Positions 8,237 to 15,482 of a stretch of DNA of 64,000 nucleotides are shown here, in pieces. This stretch comes from Mucilaginibacter sp. OK283 (GTDB lineage: Bacteria; Bacteroidota; Bacteroidia; Sphingobacteriales; Sphingobacteriaceae). Where the stretch lies: NCBI RefSeq assembly GCF_900110415.1, contig NZ_FODR01000001.1:372001-436000 (forward strand), written 5' to 3'. Both the position numbers and the translations under genes were made by a program. The notes beneath the pieces were generated by a model, which had not been told where the DNA came from, did no database searches, and worked only from the letters and a program-made list of their open reading frames with translations. Position 1 is the first letter of the stretch. The number at the start of each line of letters is the position of its first letter.

Positions 8237-8932
8237 TTACTGGTTGGTGTCTTGTGTTAAAGCAAACAATTTTTCGCCGTTAATAATACTAATCTTTTTG
8301 CCGTTGGTGCTTATAATGTCTTCCTGGGTCAGCTCGTTTACTACTCTGAAAACGGTTTCATAAGTTGCGCCGGCATAAGAGGCCAGGTCCTGGCGGGTAA
8401 GTTCAATATCAATATGGCCATCTTTGTTAATGCCAAACTGGTCTTTTAGTGAAACCAAAGCATGGGCAACGCGGCCTTTAACAGGCATGTGTGCCAGGTT
8501 GCGCATCTTTTTTTCTGCTTCCTGTAATTCATCGGCAAAAAATAACATCAGTTGGTAGGTATATTGAGGGTTTACTTTTAAAGTTGCCTCAAAAAATTCC
8601 ATATCAACATAACATATAATGCCATTTTCAAGTGCTGTTGCCGAAATAGGGTAATGGGTTGCGTGTTTTCCTAACACCCTGTGCCCAAAAATGGCTCCAT
8701 TATTGGCAAAACGGATAATGAGTTCCTTATCTGAGCCCCATTTTTTGTGAACTTTCACATTTCCTTCGTATACAAAATAGATTCCGGTAACCGGGTCGCC
8801 TTCGCTAAAAATAACCTGTCCTTTCTTGACTTTGAAGTTTTTTCTGTTCGCGGCAATGGCGGGCAACCATTCTTTTATGCAGCTTTTGCATAAAGTGCAA
8901 GTTTGATTGTCGCAATGGATGTTCTTTTTCAT
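8237..8932 (-). CDS. Crp/Fnr-family transcription regulator with N-terminal cysteine cluster
   Basis: The 231-residue regulator has an N-terminal cysteine cluster (C7, C12, C15, C18). A cyclic-nucleotide-binding-type beta-roll follows (about 30-120, GQVIFSEGDPVTGIYFVYEG), then a long dimer helix and a winged helix-turn-helix (about 175-210, ELTRQDLASYAGATYETVFR). A further cysteine at C107 lies near the end of the roll. Four N-terminal cysteines plus one internal one recall the FNR arrangement of three N-terminal and one central ligands, so an oxygen- or NO-sensitive [4Fe-4S] cluster is plausible; this is inference. Its place between nirBD and the nitrate uptake/reduction operon suggests it controls both. 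It is transcribed away from the porin gene. Confidence 0.85.
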   Translation of the reverse strand: MKKNIHCDNQTCTLCKSCIKEWLPAIAANRKNFKVKKGQVIFSEGDPVTGIYFVYEGNVKVHKKWGSDKELIIRFANNGAIFGHRVLGKHATHYPISATALENGIICYVDMEFFEATLKVNPQYTYQLMLFFADELQEAEKKMRNLAHMPVKGRVAHALVSLKDQFGINKDGHIDIELTRQDLASYAGATYETVFRVVNELTQEDIISTNGKKISIINGEKLFALTQDTNQ

Positions 8933-9373
8933 TTAGTACGTAGTTTCTGTTGTGTTTTTATTAAAAATAGTGATAAAAATCGTGTTATCTGTTAAAATTT
9001 ACTTCATTTAAGCAGTTTTGGTTAACGAATATTGATTTTCATTGAATTTAATTGCGGATTATTCAATTTTTATCGACTTGAAAATTATCAAAAACATATT
9101 TTGTCAATTTTTAAGCTGTCAAAATTTAAAATTTTGATAAAAAATTAATAATTACATGATTTTAATCATAAAAATTAACTTTTCGATGCAAATATTTGCA
9201 TTTATTCATTAAATACGATATATTTATTAAATTAAATCAGGAATTATTAAAAAAAAGGTGTCGCCTATGGTGAAAAAATAGAAAAAATAAAAAAAAGCCC
9301 TGTCGGGAGGTCGCATTCCCAGGCAGGGCCAGTATAGTTTTTAATCGCTTTAACAAATAAAAAACCAATTCAA
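8933..9373. promoter_or_regulatory. Divergent control region between the Crp/Fnr gene and the nitrate operon
   Basis: These 441 bases contain no gene and are very A/T-rich. Three palindromes stand out. TCAAAATTTAAAATTTTGA at 9119-9137 has 9-base perfect arms around one base. ATGATTTTAATCAT at 9156-9169 has the core TGAT-N4-ATCA, close to the FNR half-site arrangement. ATGCAAATATTTGCAT at 9186-9201 is a perfect 16-base palindrome. A G/C-rich hairpin follows at 9297-9329. These are good candidates for binding sites of the adjacent regulator, but direct evidence is lacking. Confidence 0.5.
9297..9329 (+). promoter_or_regulatory. G/C-rich leader hairpin upstream of the nitrate porin
   Basis: GCCCTGTCGGGA (9297-9308) pairs with TCCCAGGCAGGGC (9317-9329): 12 pairs with one G-T wobble and one bulged A, and an 8-base loop. 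It is surrounded by A/T-only sequence and lies 44 bases before the porin start, so it would be in the mRNA leader. On the minus strand the hairpin is followed by a T-rich run and could act as a terminator. Its role (attenuation, mRNA stability, or insulation) is open. Confidence 0.5.
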
Positions 9374-10981
9374 ATGTATAAAAATGTACGTTATAAATTC
9401 ATAATATTCGCCGTAATTTTAATTTCAGGCACCTTACAAATTAATATTGCAAAGGCCCAGTTTAGCCTGGCAGGGCAATTACGTATACGGGGAGAAGCTC
9501 GTGATGGCTATGGTAACCTTGTGCCAAAAGGCGCAAAAAGCGCCGATTTTATTTCGCAACGTACCCGTTTAAACTTTGGTTATAAATGGGATCTTTTAAC
9601 ATTTGGCGTTAGTGTTCAGGATATTAGGGTATGGGGAGCTGATGCTTCAACCATATCAGCAGCGGACGGTAACCGTTTGATGCTACATGAAGGCTGGGCC
9701 GAGCTAACGCTGGCCAACAAAGCCGATACTAACGTTAAGTTTAAGTTATTGGATTTGCTTACCTTTAAAATAGGTCGCCAGGAATTAATTTATGATGATT
9801 CGCGCCTTATTGGTAACCTCGATTGGCTACAACAGGCACGCCAGCATGATATGGCATTATTAAAAGCTGTGCACCACGGCTGGCAGGTTGATCTGGGTTT
9901 TGCTTATAATCAAAATACCGATGCCAATGGCGTAACCAATAGTAATTATTTACCGGGCAATTTGCCTGCATATATTAAAAATAGTTTAGGCACGCTGGTA
10001 CCGCTTCCGGCCGGTATTGTTCCTTTAACTGCTGCAGGAAGTGCGGCAAACAATAGTTCAAAAACGGGCACCCCCTTATTTACAAACCCCGCCGGTACTA
10101 ATGGAGCTACGCAAAATTACAAATCGTTCACCAGTTTGTATATCAGCAAAAAGTTTGATCAAACCAAGATGTCTATTTTGGTATTTAACGATAACTTCGG
10201 TAAATATCGCCTCGATTCTGTAGGCAGCGCAGCAGCCGGATATGTTTACGGCAGGCGTTTTGTGCCAAATGGCGCAACCGATACCTATAATTATGGTGTA
10301 AATAAACGCTACACCTACGGGTTAATGCTTAGCCCAACTTTTGGCAATGCCTCTGGTTTTGGGAAAATAGCGATACAAGCCGCTTATTACCGTCAATCGG
10401 GTAACGACAGGGATGGTAAAACCATGAGTGCCTACCACTATACTGTTGCAGCAACTTATCAAAAAGACCTTTTCAGTGTAACGCCAGGTTATGATGTATT
10501 ATCCGGTACAACTGTTGCTGATCAGGCATTGGGGAAAAACAACTCATTTGATCCATTGTATGGTACACCTCACAAATTTTGGGGCTATATGGATTATTTT
10601 TATGCAGGCACCGGATCGCCTAAAGGCGGTTTAAACAACCCTTACGTTAAATTTAAATATACCGCCAACACCTTTGCTTTAGGTCTTGATCTGCATTCAT
10701 TCTCCTTAAATAAGGATATGAAAAAGGCCGATGGTACAACCATAAGTAAAAACCTGGGTAAAGAAGCCGATTTACAGTTTAGCTACAACATGAACAAGTT
10801 TACCAATATTGAATTGGCTTACTCGCTCATGAAAGCTACAGACAGTATGCCGTTTGCCAAAGCACAAGCCGTAAACGATGCTACTGCCGCAACCTTTAAT
10901 AAAACAGGTACCTGGGCTTATGTGATGTTAAAATTTACCCCCGACTTTTTTTACAGTAAACCGGTAGCTATTAAACAATAA
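9374..10981 (+). CDS. Outer-membrane porin of the alginate-export (AlgE-like) type, probable nitrate channel
   Basis: The 535-residue protein starts with a signal peptide (cleavage near AKA-QF, residue 28). The mature part is rich in alternating aromatic/polar beta-strands such as FSLAGQLRIRGEARDGYG and RTRLNFGYKWDLLTFGVSVQDIRVWG, and ends in VMLKFTPDFFYSKPV. This is the pattern of the alginate export family, single-chain beta-barrels of the outer membrane. It is the first gene of the operon leading into nrtABC, 20 bases before nrtA, so its likely job is letting nitrate or nitrite across the outer membrane rather than alginate. The substrate assignment rests on context only. Confidence 0.85.
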   Translation: MYKNVRYKFIIFAVILISGTLQINIAKAQFSLAGQLRIRGEARDGYGNLVPKGAKSADFISQRTRLNFGYKWDLLTFGVSVQDIRVWGADASTISAADGNRLMLHEGWAELTLANKADTNVKFKLLDLLTFKIGRQELIYDDSRLIGNLDWLQQARQHDMALLKAVHHGWQVDLGFAYNQNTDANGVTNSNYLPGNLPAYIKNSLGTLVPLPAGIVPLTAAGSAANNSSKTGTPLFTNPAGTNGATQNYKSFTSLYISKKFDQTKMSILVFNDNFGKYRLDSVGSAAAGYVYGRRFVPNGATDTYNYGVNKRYTYGLMLSPTFGNASGFGKIAIQAAYYRQSGNDRDGKTMSAYHYTVAATYQKDLFSVTPGYDVLSGTTVADQALGKNNSFDPLYGTPHKFWGYMDYFYAGTGSPKGGLNNPYVKFKYTANTFALGLDLHSFSLNKDMKKADGTTISKNLGKEADLQFSYNMNKFTNIELAYSLMKATDSMPFAKAQAVNDATAATFNKTGTWAYVMLKFTPDFFYSKPVAIKQ

Positions 10982-11001
10982 CTAAATCATTAAAACTTAA
11001 A

Positions 11002-12228
11002 ATGCCTGCAATGAATATACATATACAAAAATATTACAAACCCATGCTATTATGGTGTTTGTGCGCTTTACTTGTGGTAAGCGGCGCTGTTGCCAAACAG
11101 CCAAAAAAAGTTGTTAAGCTGGGCTTTATCCCGTTAACAGATTGCGCCCCCCTGGTAATTGCAAAAGAAATGGGCTTTTTTGCCAAATATGGTGTTGATG
11201 TACAGCTATCAAAAGAAGCATCATGGGCGGTTATCCGCGATAAAATATTAAATGGCGAACTCGATGCCGCGCACTGCCTCTTTTCTATGCCATTTTCGGT
11301 ATACACAGGGATTGGTGGGAAAGCCGGGTCGGAAATGAAGATAGCCATGATCCTCAACAATAATGGCCAGGCTATAACCCTGTCGAAAGATTTTTGCGGG
11401 CTGGTTGGTTTTCGCGATCTGAAAAAGGTAGCGGCTGCTATTAAAGATGTAAAGTCCCGTAAGGAAGTAACCTTTGCCATGACGTTTCCGGGCGGAACGC
11501 ATGATATATGGCTGCGCAACTGGCTGGCAGCATGCGGTGTAAATGCTAAATCGGTGGGTATCATTACCATACCACCGCCGCAAATGGTAGCCAACATGAA
11601 GGTGGATAATATGGAAGGCTTTAGTGTAGGCGAACCATGGAACGGCGTAGCGGCAACCCAGGGAATTGGGTTTACCCAAATATCCAGCCAGGACATATGG
11701 AAAAACCATCCCGAAAAGGCGCTGGTGGCCAACAAAGCATTTGCAGAAAACGATAAAGAAGACCTTAAAAATGTGATGAAAGCCCTTATTGAAGCCTGCA
11801 AATGGCTTGATGTAATGAGCAACCGCAAAAAGGCAGCGCTTCTATTAAGCAAACCTAATTATGTGAATGCACCGGTACAGGTTATTGAGGCCCGGTTAAT
11901 GGGATCGACAGAAATCGGTTGCGACCTGGGTGTACAAAAATACAAGGATGATTATATGTTGTTTTACAACAATGGCGCGGTAAATACACCAAAACTATCA
12001 TACGGTATCTGGTTTATGGCCCAGTATATGCGTTTTGGAATGATAAGCACGGCTCCGGATTATTCGGCAGTAGCGCAGAAGTTGATCCTGGACGATTTAT
12101 ACGCCGAGGTTGCCAAAAGTATGGGGGTACCTGTACAGGAGGATATGAAACCGTTTAAAACAAACCTGGAAACTATAGTTTTTGATCCAAAAAATCCGGC
12201 ACCGTATATAGCCGGTTCAAAAAAATAG
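11002..12228 (+). CDS. nrtA: Nitrate/nitrite ABC transporter, substrate-binding protein
   Basis: The 408-residue periplasmic protein belongs to the NrtA/CmpA group of ABC binding proteins. An N-terminal hydrophobic segment (about residues 14-31) ends in AVA-KQ, a signal peptidase I site. The mature part opens with KLGFIPLTDCAPLVIAKEMG and continues with LDAAHCLFSMPF, MTFPGGTHDIWLRNWL and GFSVGEPWNGVAA, all typical of nitrate/bicarbonate binders. The ATG at 11002 is used here; an ATG three codons later would serve equally. It follows the porin by 20 bases and is separated from nrtB by 78 bases holding a strong hairpin. Confidence 0.92.
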   Translation: MPAMNIHIQKYYKPMLLWCLCALLVVSGAVAKQPKKVVKLGFIPLTDCAPLVIAKEMGFFAKYGVDVQLSKEASWAVIRDKILNGELDAAHCLFSMPFSVYTGIGGKAGSEMKIAMILNNNGQAITLSKDFCGLVGFRDLKKVAAAIKDVKSRKEVTFAMTFPGGTHDIWLRNWLAACGVNAKSVGIITIPPPQMVANMKVDNMEGFSVGEPWNGVAATQGIGFTQISSQDIWKNHPEKALVANKAFAENDKEDLKNVMKALIEACKWLDVMSNRKKAALLLSKPNYVNAPVQVIEARLMGSTEIGCDLGVQKYKDDYMLFYNNGAVNTPKLSYGIWFMAQYMRFGMISTAPDYSAVAQKLILDDLYAEVAKSMGVPVQEDMKPFKTNLETIVFDPKNPAPYIAGSKK

Positions 12229-12256
12229 GTTGAATAGTTAATTAACATGGAAAAAG

Positions 12257-12283
12257 CCTGCCGGGCTTATATGGCCCGGCAGG
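12257..12283 (+). promoter_or_regulatory. Intercistronic hairpin between nrtA and nrtB
   Basis: CCTGCCGGGC (12257-12266), a 7-base loop, then GCCCGGCAGG (12274-12283): a perfect 10-pair G/C-rich stem 28 bases after the nrtA stop. No T-run follows on the plus strand, so it is not a classical terminator. Such intercistronic stems after binding-protein genes (as between malE and malF) protect upstream mRNA and raise binding-protein output over the permease; that reading is inference. Confidence 0.6.
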
Positions 12284-12306
12284 TCTTACCAAAACATTAA
12301 AATGAT

Positions 12307-13092
12307 ATGAAGCAATTATTTTCGGTAAAAACGGCCATGTCGGTAGTCTATTTCCTGGCAGGCATGATCATCATGGGCGGTATATGGGCTTTAATAGCTA
12401 AGCTCACTAAAAACGAGATTCCTGCCCCATCGGCTACCTGGACTGTTTTTAAGGAGGTAATACAGCACCCATTTCAAAACGATGCCGACCAGAAAGGTAT
12501 AGGCACTAAACTGCTGAGCTCGCTTAGCCGGGTAAGCATTGGTTTTGGTTTGGGCAGTTTATTTGCAATACCCATTGGCTTAATTATGGGGAGCAGCAAA
12601 ATAGCTATGCGGGTTATTAACCCGATGGTGCAAATTTTAAAGCCGGTTTCGCCCCTGGCGTGGTTTCCCTTAGGCCTGGCCATTTTCCAGGATTCGCCAA
12701 AGGCCAGTATATTCATGATTTTTATATGCTGTTTGTGGCCAACGCTTATCAATGCAGCGTTTGGTGCATCAAATATCCCGCAGGATCACAAAAATGTAAG
12801 TAAGGCTTTTGGCTTTTCAAGGTGGAAATATCTTACCAAAATATTATTGCCATTTAGCCTGCCCCATATTATTACCGGGCTAAGGCTGTCAATAGGTATT
12901 GCCTGGATGGTAATTGTTGCCGGCGAAATGCTTTCGGGAGGAATTGGCCTGGGCAACTTTGTTTGGGAAGAAGGATTTAATGGCGGTAGCGTAGCAAAAA
13001 TTTTAGTAGCTATTATCATTATAGGAGTAGTAGGCTCATTGCTTGATAGGTGTTTTACCTGGTTGCAGCAAAGATTCTCGTACGCGGTTTAA
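12307..13092 (+). CDS. nrtB: Nitrate/nitrite ABC transporter, permease
   Basis: The 261-residue inner-membrane protein is a BPD-type ABC permease of the NrtB/SsuC/TauC group with about six hydrophobic segments. The EAA-like coupling loop is visible: ASNIPQDHKNVSKAFGFS followed by RWKYLTKILLPFSLPHIITG. The conserved GLRLSIGIAWMVIVAGEM segment comes next and the protein ends with a membrane helix and RCFTWLQQRFSYAV. It pairs with nrtA upstream and the ATPase 33 bases downstream. Confidence 0.93.
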   Translation: MKQLFSVKTAMSVVYFLAGMIIMGGIWALIAKLTKNEIPAPSATWTVFKEVIQHPFQNDADQKGIGTKLLSSLSRVSIGFGLGSLFAIPIGLIMGSSKIAMRVINPMVQILKPVSPLAWFPLGLAIFQDSPKASIFMIFICCLWPTLINAAFGASNIPQDHKNVSKAFGFSRWKYLTKILLPFSLPHIITGLRLSIGIAWMVIVAGEMLSGGIGLGNFVWEEGFNGGSVAKILVAIIIIGVVGSLLDRCFTWLQQRFSYAV

Positions 13093-13125
13093 AAATTAAT
13101 CATCATTTATTTAAAATTTAATTTT

Positions 13126-14004
13126 ATGAGTAACATGTCAATAATTGCACCACTTGAGGATGACATTACTGCAACTGCTGAAATTATTTTGGAACAAGCC
13201 GCCAATACGCCGGTAAGTATCCAGATAAATAATGTGACAGTTAGTTTTAAAACGCCCAAAGGAATATATACTGCTGTTAAAGAAATTGATTTAACGGTAA
13301 AAAAAGGTGAAATAGTAGCGCTGATAGGCCACTCCGGCTGTGGTAAATCAACCCTGATGAGCACCATAAGCGGCATGGTTAAACCAACAAGCGGCGAGGT
13401 ATATGCCAATGGCAAAAAAGTGAACTCGCCCGGGCCCGACAGAGGAATTGTGTTTCAAAATTATTCGCTGCTTCCGTGGCTTACAGTTTATAAAAATATT
13501 GAAGTAGCAGTTGGTGCAGCCCTTAAAGAACTGCCTGCTGCAGAGCGTGTTAAATTAGTGGAAACTAATTTAAGGATGGTGAACCTTTGGGAACATAAAG
13601 ATAAGTTGCCCGGCCAGCTTTCGGGCGGCATGAAACAACGGGTGGCTATAGCCCGCGCCTTTGCTATCAATCCAAAAATATTATTACTTGATGAGCCTTT
13701 TGGTGCGCTTGACGCCTTAACCAAAAGTGCCATGCACGTTGAACTATTAAAATTATGGAACCTTGATCATCGCGAAAAAACCATTGTAATGGTTACGCAT
13801 GATATTGAAGAGGCCATTTTTTTGGCAGACAGGGTAGTAGTTATGAACAACGGCCCTGCGGCTACTATAAAAGAAATTGTGGATGTACCATTGGCAAGGC
13901 CGCGTAATAAAAAATTTATAGTACACGACCCTATGTATATGGAAATTCACGACCGCTTATTGAATTTACTGATTGATAAGTTTTCTATAGATGACGAACA
14001 TTAA
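13126..14004 (+). CDS. nrtC: Nitrate/nitrite ABC transporter, ATP-binding protein
   Basis: The 292-residue ATPase carries every ABC motif: Walker A GHSGCGKST (68-76), Q-loop in GIVFQNYSLLPW, signature LSGGMKQRVAIARA, Walker B ILLLDEPFGALD, and switch histidine in VTHDIEEA. It has the NrtD/SsuB length and lacks the extra C-terminal binding-protein-like domain that cyanobacterial NrtC carries. The nrtC symbol is therefore positional, and nrtD would be as apt. A single ATPase gene implies a homodimer. Its last 14 bases overlap the start of the MFS transporter gene. Confidence 0.92.
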   Translation: MSNMSIIAPLEDDITATAEIILEQAANTPVSIQINNVTVSFKTPKGIYTAVKEIDLTVKKGEIVALIGHSGCGKSTLMSTISGMVKPTSGEVYANGKKVNSPGPDRGIVFQNYSLLPWLTVYKNIEVAVGAALKELPAAERVKLVETNLRMVNLWEHKDKLPGQLSGGMKQRVAIARAFAINPKILLLDEPFGALDALTKSAMHVELLKLWNLDHREKTIVMVTHDIEEAIFLADRVVVMNNGPAATIKEIVDVPLARPRNKKFIVHDPMYMEIHDRLLNLLIDKFSIDDEH

Positions 14005-15337
14005 TAATATACCAATCCCCCAAAAAAACGATAGCATGAATAATACAACAGCAAAACAACTTACCAAACTGAATATATTTTCGTTAAAGGGCGTGCAGAT
14101 GCGCACCTTCCATACCACCTGGCTCATGTTTTTTGTATGCTTTTTTGGCTGGTTTGGCCTGGCACCGCTGATGCCAACCATCCGTGCCGAACTGCATTTA
14201 AGCAAAGGCCAGGTAGGTAATACCATTATAGCATCTGTAGCGGCCACCATTATAGCACGCCTTATTATTGGTAAACTTTGTGATACCTGGGGGCCACGTA
14301 AAACAGCTGTAAGGTTATTGCTTATTGGTTCGTTGCCCGTTTTTTTTGTGGGCCTGGCGCATGACTATACTTCGTTCCTGTTGTTCCGCCTGGCTATTGG
14401 CGTAATCGGTTCGTCGTTTGTAATTACACAGTTTCATACATCTATGATGTTTGCACCTAATATAAAGGGTACTGCCAACGCTGTAACAGGTGGCTGGGGT
14501 AACCTGGGTGGTGGTGTAACTAATATGGTAATGCCGTTAATATTTGCCGCCATAGTTGGTGCTGGTTATACCAAAGCCGAAGCATGGCGCTATGCCATGA
14601 TAGTGCCGGGTGCATTGATGCTGATCATGGCATTTATATACTATAAATTTACCAAGGATACACCTAATGGTAACTATGACGAAATAGGACATACCAAAGC
14701 CAATTCTTCAAAAACAGACTGGTCAATTTTGGGTGACTGGCGCGTTTGGGCCTTAACCTTATCATACGCCATGTGCTTTGGTATGGAAATAACTTTTGAC
14801 AACGTAGCCTCATTGCACTTTGTTGATACGTTTCATTTGTCGCAAAGTTCGGCGGGTTTTTGGGCCGGTGTTTTTGGGTTCATGAATATTTTTGCCCGTG
14901 CATTAGGCGGTATCGTATCAGACAAAGTTGGCGGCAAATTCGGCATGCGTGGCAAGGGCTTATTGCTTGCGGGTGTTTTGCTATTAGAAGGAGCGGGGCT
15001 TATCCTGTTTGCCAGCTCGGGCAACCTTACTGCTGCCATTATTTCTATGCTTTCATTCGCGCTGTTCCTTAAAATGTCAAATGGTGCTACTTATGGCATT
15101 GTTCCGTTTATTAACAGTAAAAATGTAGGTATGGTGAGCGGTATAGTTGGTGCAGGCGGCAACCTGGGTGGTATGCTGTTTGGCTTTTTATTCAAATCAT
15201 CTACCATTACTTATGTACAGGCATTTACCTATATCGGTATAGCCGTTATGGCAGTATCTGTAATTGTATTGATCACCCGTTTTCAAAAACAAACAGTATC
15301 AAAAGAAGTTGAAGAGCCGCTTGTTGCGGTAGCATAG
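13991..15337 (+). CDS. narK: MFS nitrate/nitrite transporter (NarK/NasA type)
   Basis: The 448-residue protein has about twelve hydrophobic segments. Nitrate-transporter signatures are present: WLMFFVCFFGWFGLAPLMP in helix 1, a GKLCDTWGPRK loop, and the nitrate-signature-like glycine-rich stretches TGGWGNLGGGVTN and GIVGAGGNLGGMLFG. Both conserved asparagines and glycines of the NarK family are visible there. The ATG at 13991 overlaps the ATPase gene by 14 bases; an ATG at 14036 is an alternative. It gives the cell a second, secondary-active route beside the ABC system, for nitrate uptake or nitrite export. Confidence 0.93.
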   Translation: MTNINNIPIPQKNDSMNNTTAKQLTKLNIFSLKGVQMRTFHTTWLMFFVCFFGWFGLAPLMPTIRAELHLSKGQVGNTIIASVAATIIARLIIGKLCDTWGPRKTAVRLLLIGSLPVFFVGLAHDYTSFLLFRLAIGVIGSSFVITQFHTSMMFAPNIKGTANAVTGGWGNLGGGVTNMVMPLIFAAIVGAGYTKAEAWRYAMIVPGALMLIMAFIYYKFTKDTPNGNYDEIGHTKANSSKTDWSILGDWRVWALTLSYAMCFGMEITFDNVASLHFVDTFHLSQSSAGFWAGVFGFMNIFARALGGIVSDKVGGKFGMRGKGLLLAGVLLLEGAGLILFASSGNLTAAIISMLSFALFLKMSNGATYGIVPFINSKNVGMVSGIVGAGGNLGGMLFGFLFKSSTITYVQAFTYIGIAVMAVSVIVLITRFQKQTVSKEVEEPLVAVA

Positions 15338-15339
15338 TA

Positions 15340-15474
15340 AGCTAAAAGCGGAAGGCTGAAAGCCTAAAGCGCTAAATAGTTCAATAAAAATAAGATTTAA
15401 GAAAGCTTTGAGCCTGGTGCTTTTTGCTTTCGGCTCAAATAAAGCTTTCGGCCTTTGGCCTTAAGCTTTTAGCT
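15340..15474. repeat. Long imperfect inverted repeat between narK-like and nitrate reductase genes
   Basis: The left arm begins AGCTAAAAGCGGAAGGCTGA at 15340 and the right arm ends CCTTAAGCTTTTAGCT at 15474, with further GCTTT/AAAGC units in between. The arms pair over roughly 25-30 bases with mismatches. The whole 145-base gap inside the operon is made of this AGC/GCT-rich material, which resembles dispersed intergenic repeats of Sphingobacteriaceae. It could form a large hairpin that lowers read-through to the reductase gene. Confidence 0.55.
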
Positions 15475-15482
15475 ATAAAAAG

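Noticed and set aside
9297..9329. Riboswitch or terminator of the porin leader on the plus strand
   Set aside because: There is a single hairpin without an aptamer-like core, and the T-rich run lies on the minus-strand side only.
11034..11852. 272-codon minus-strand frame opposite nrtA
   Set aside because: Antisense to a gene with strong family motifs; composition is that of a complementary-strand shadow.
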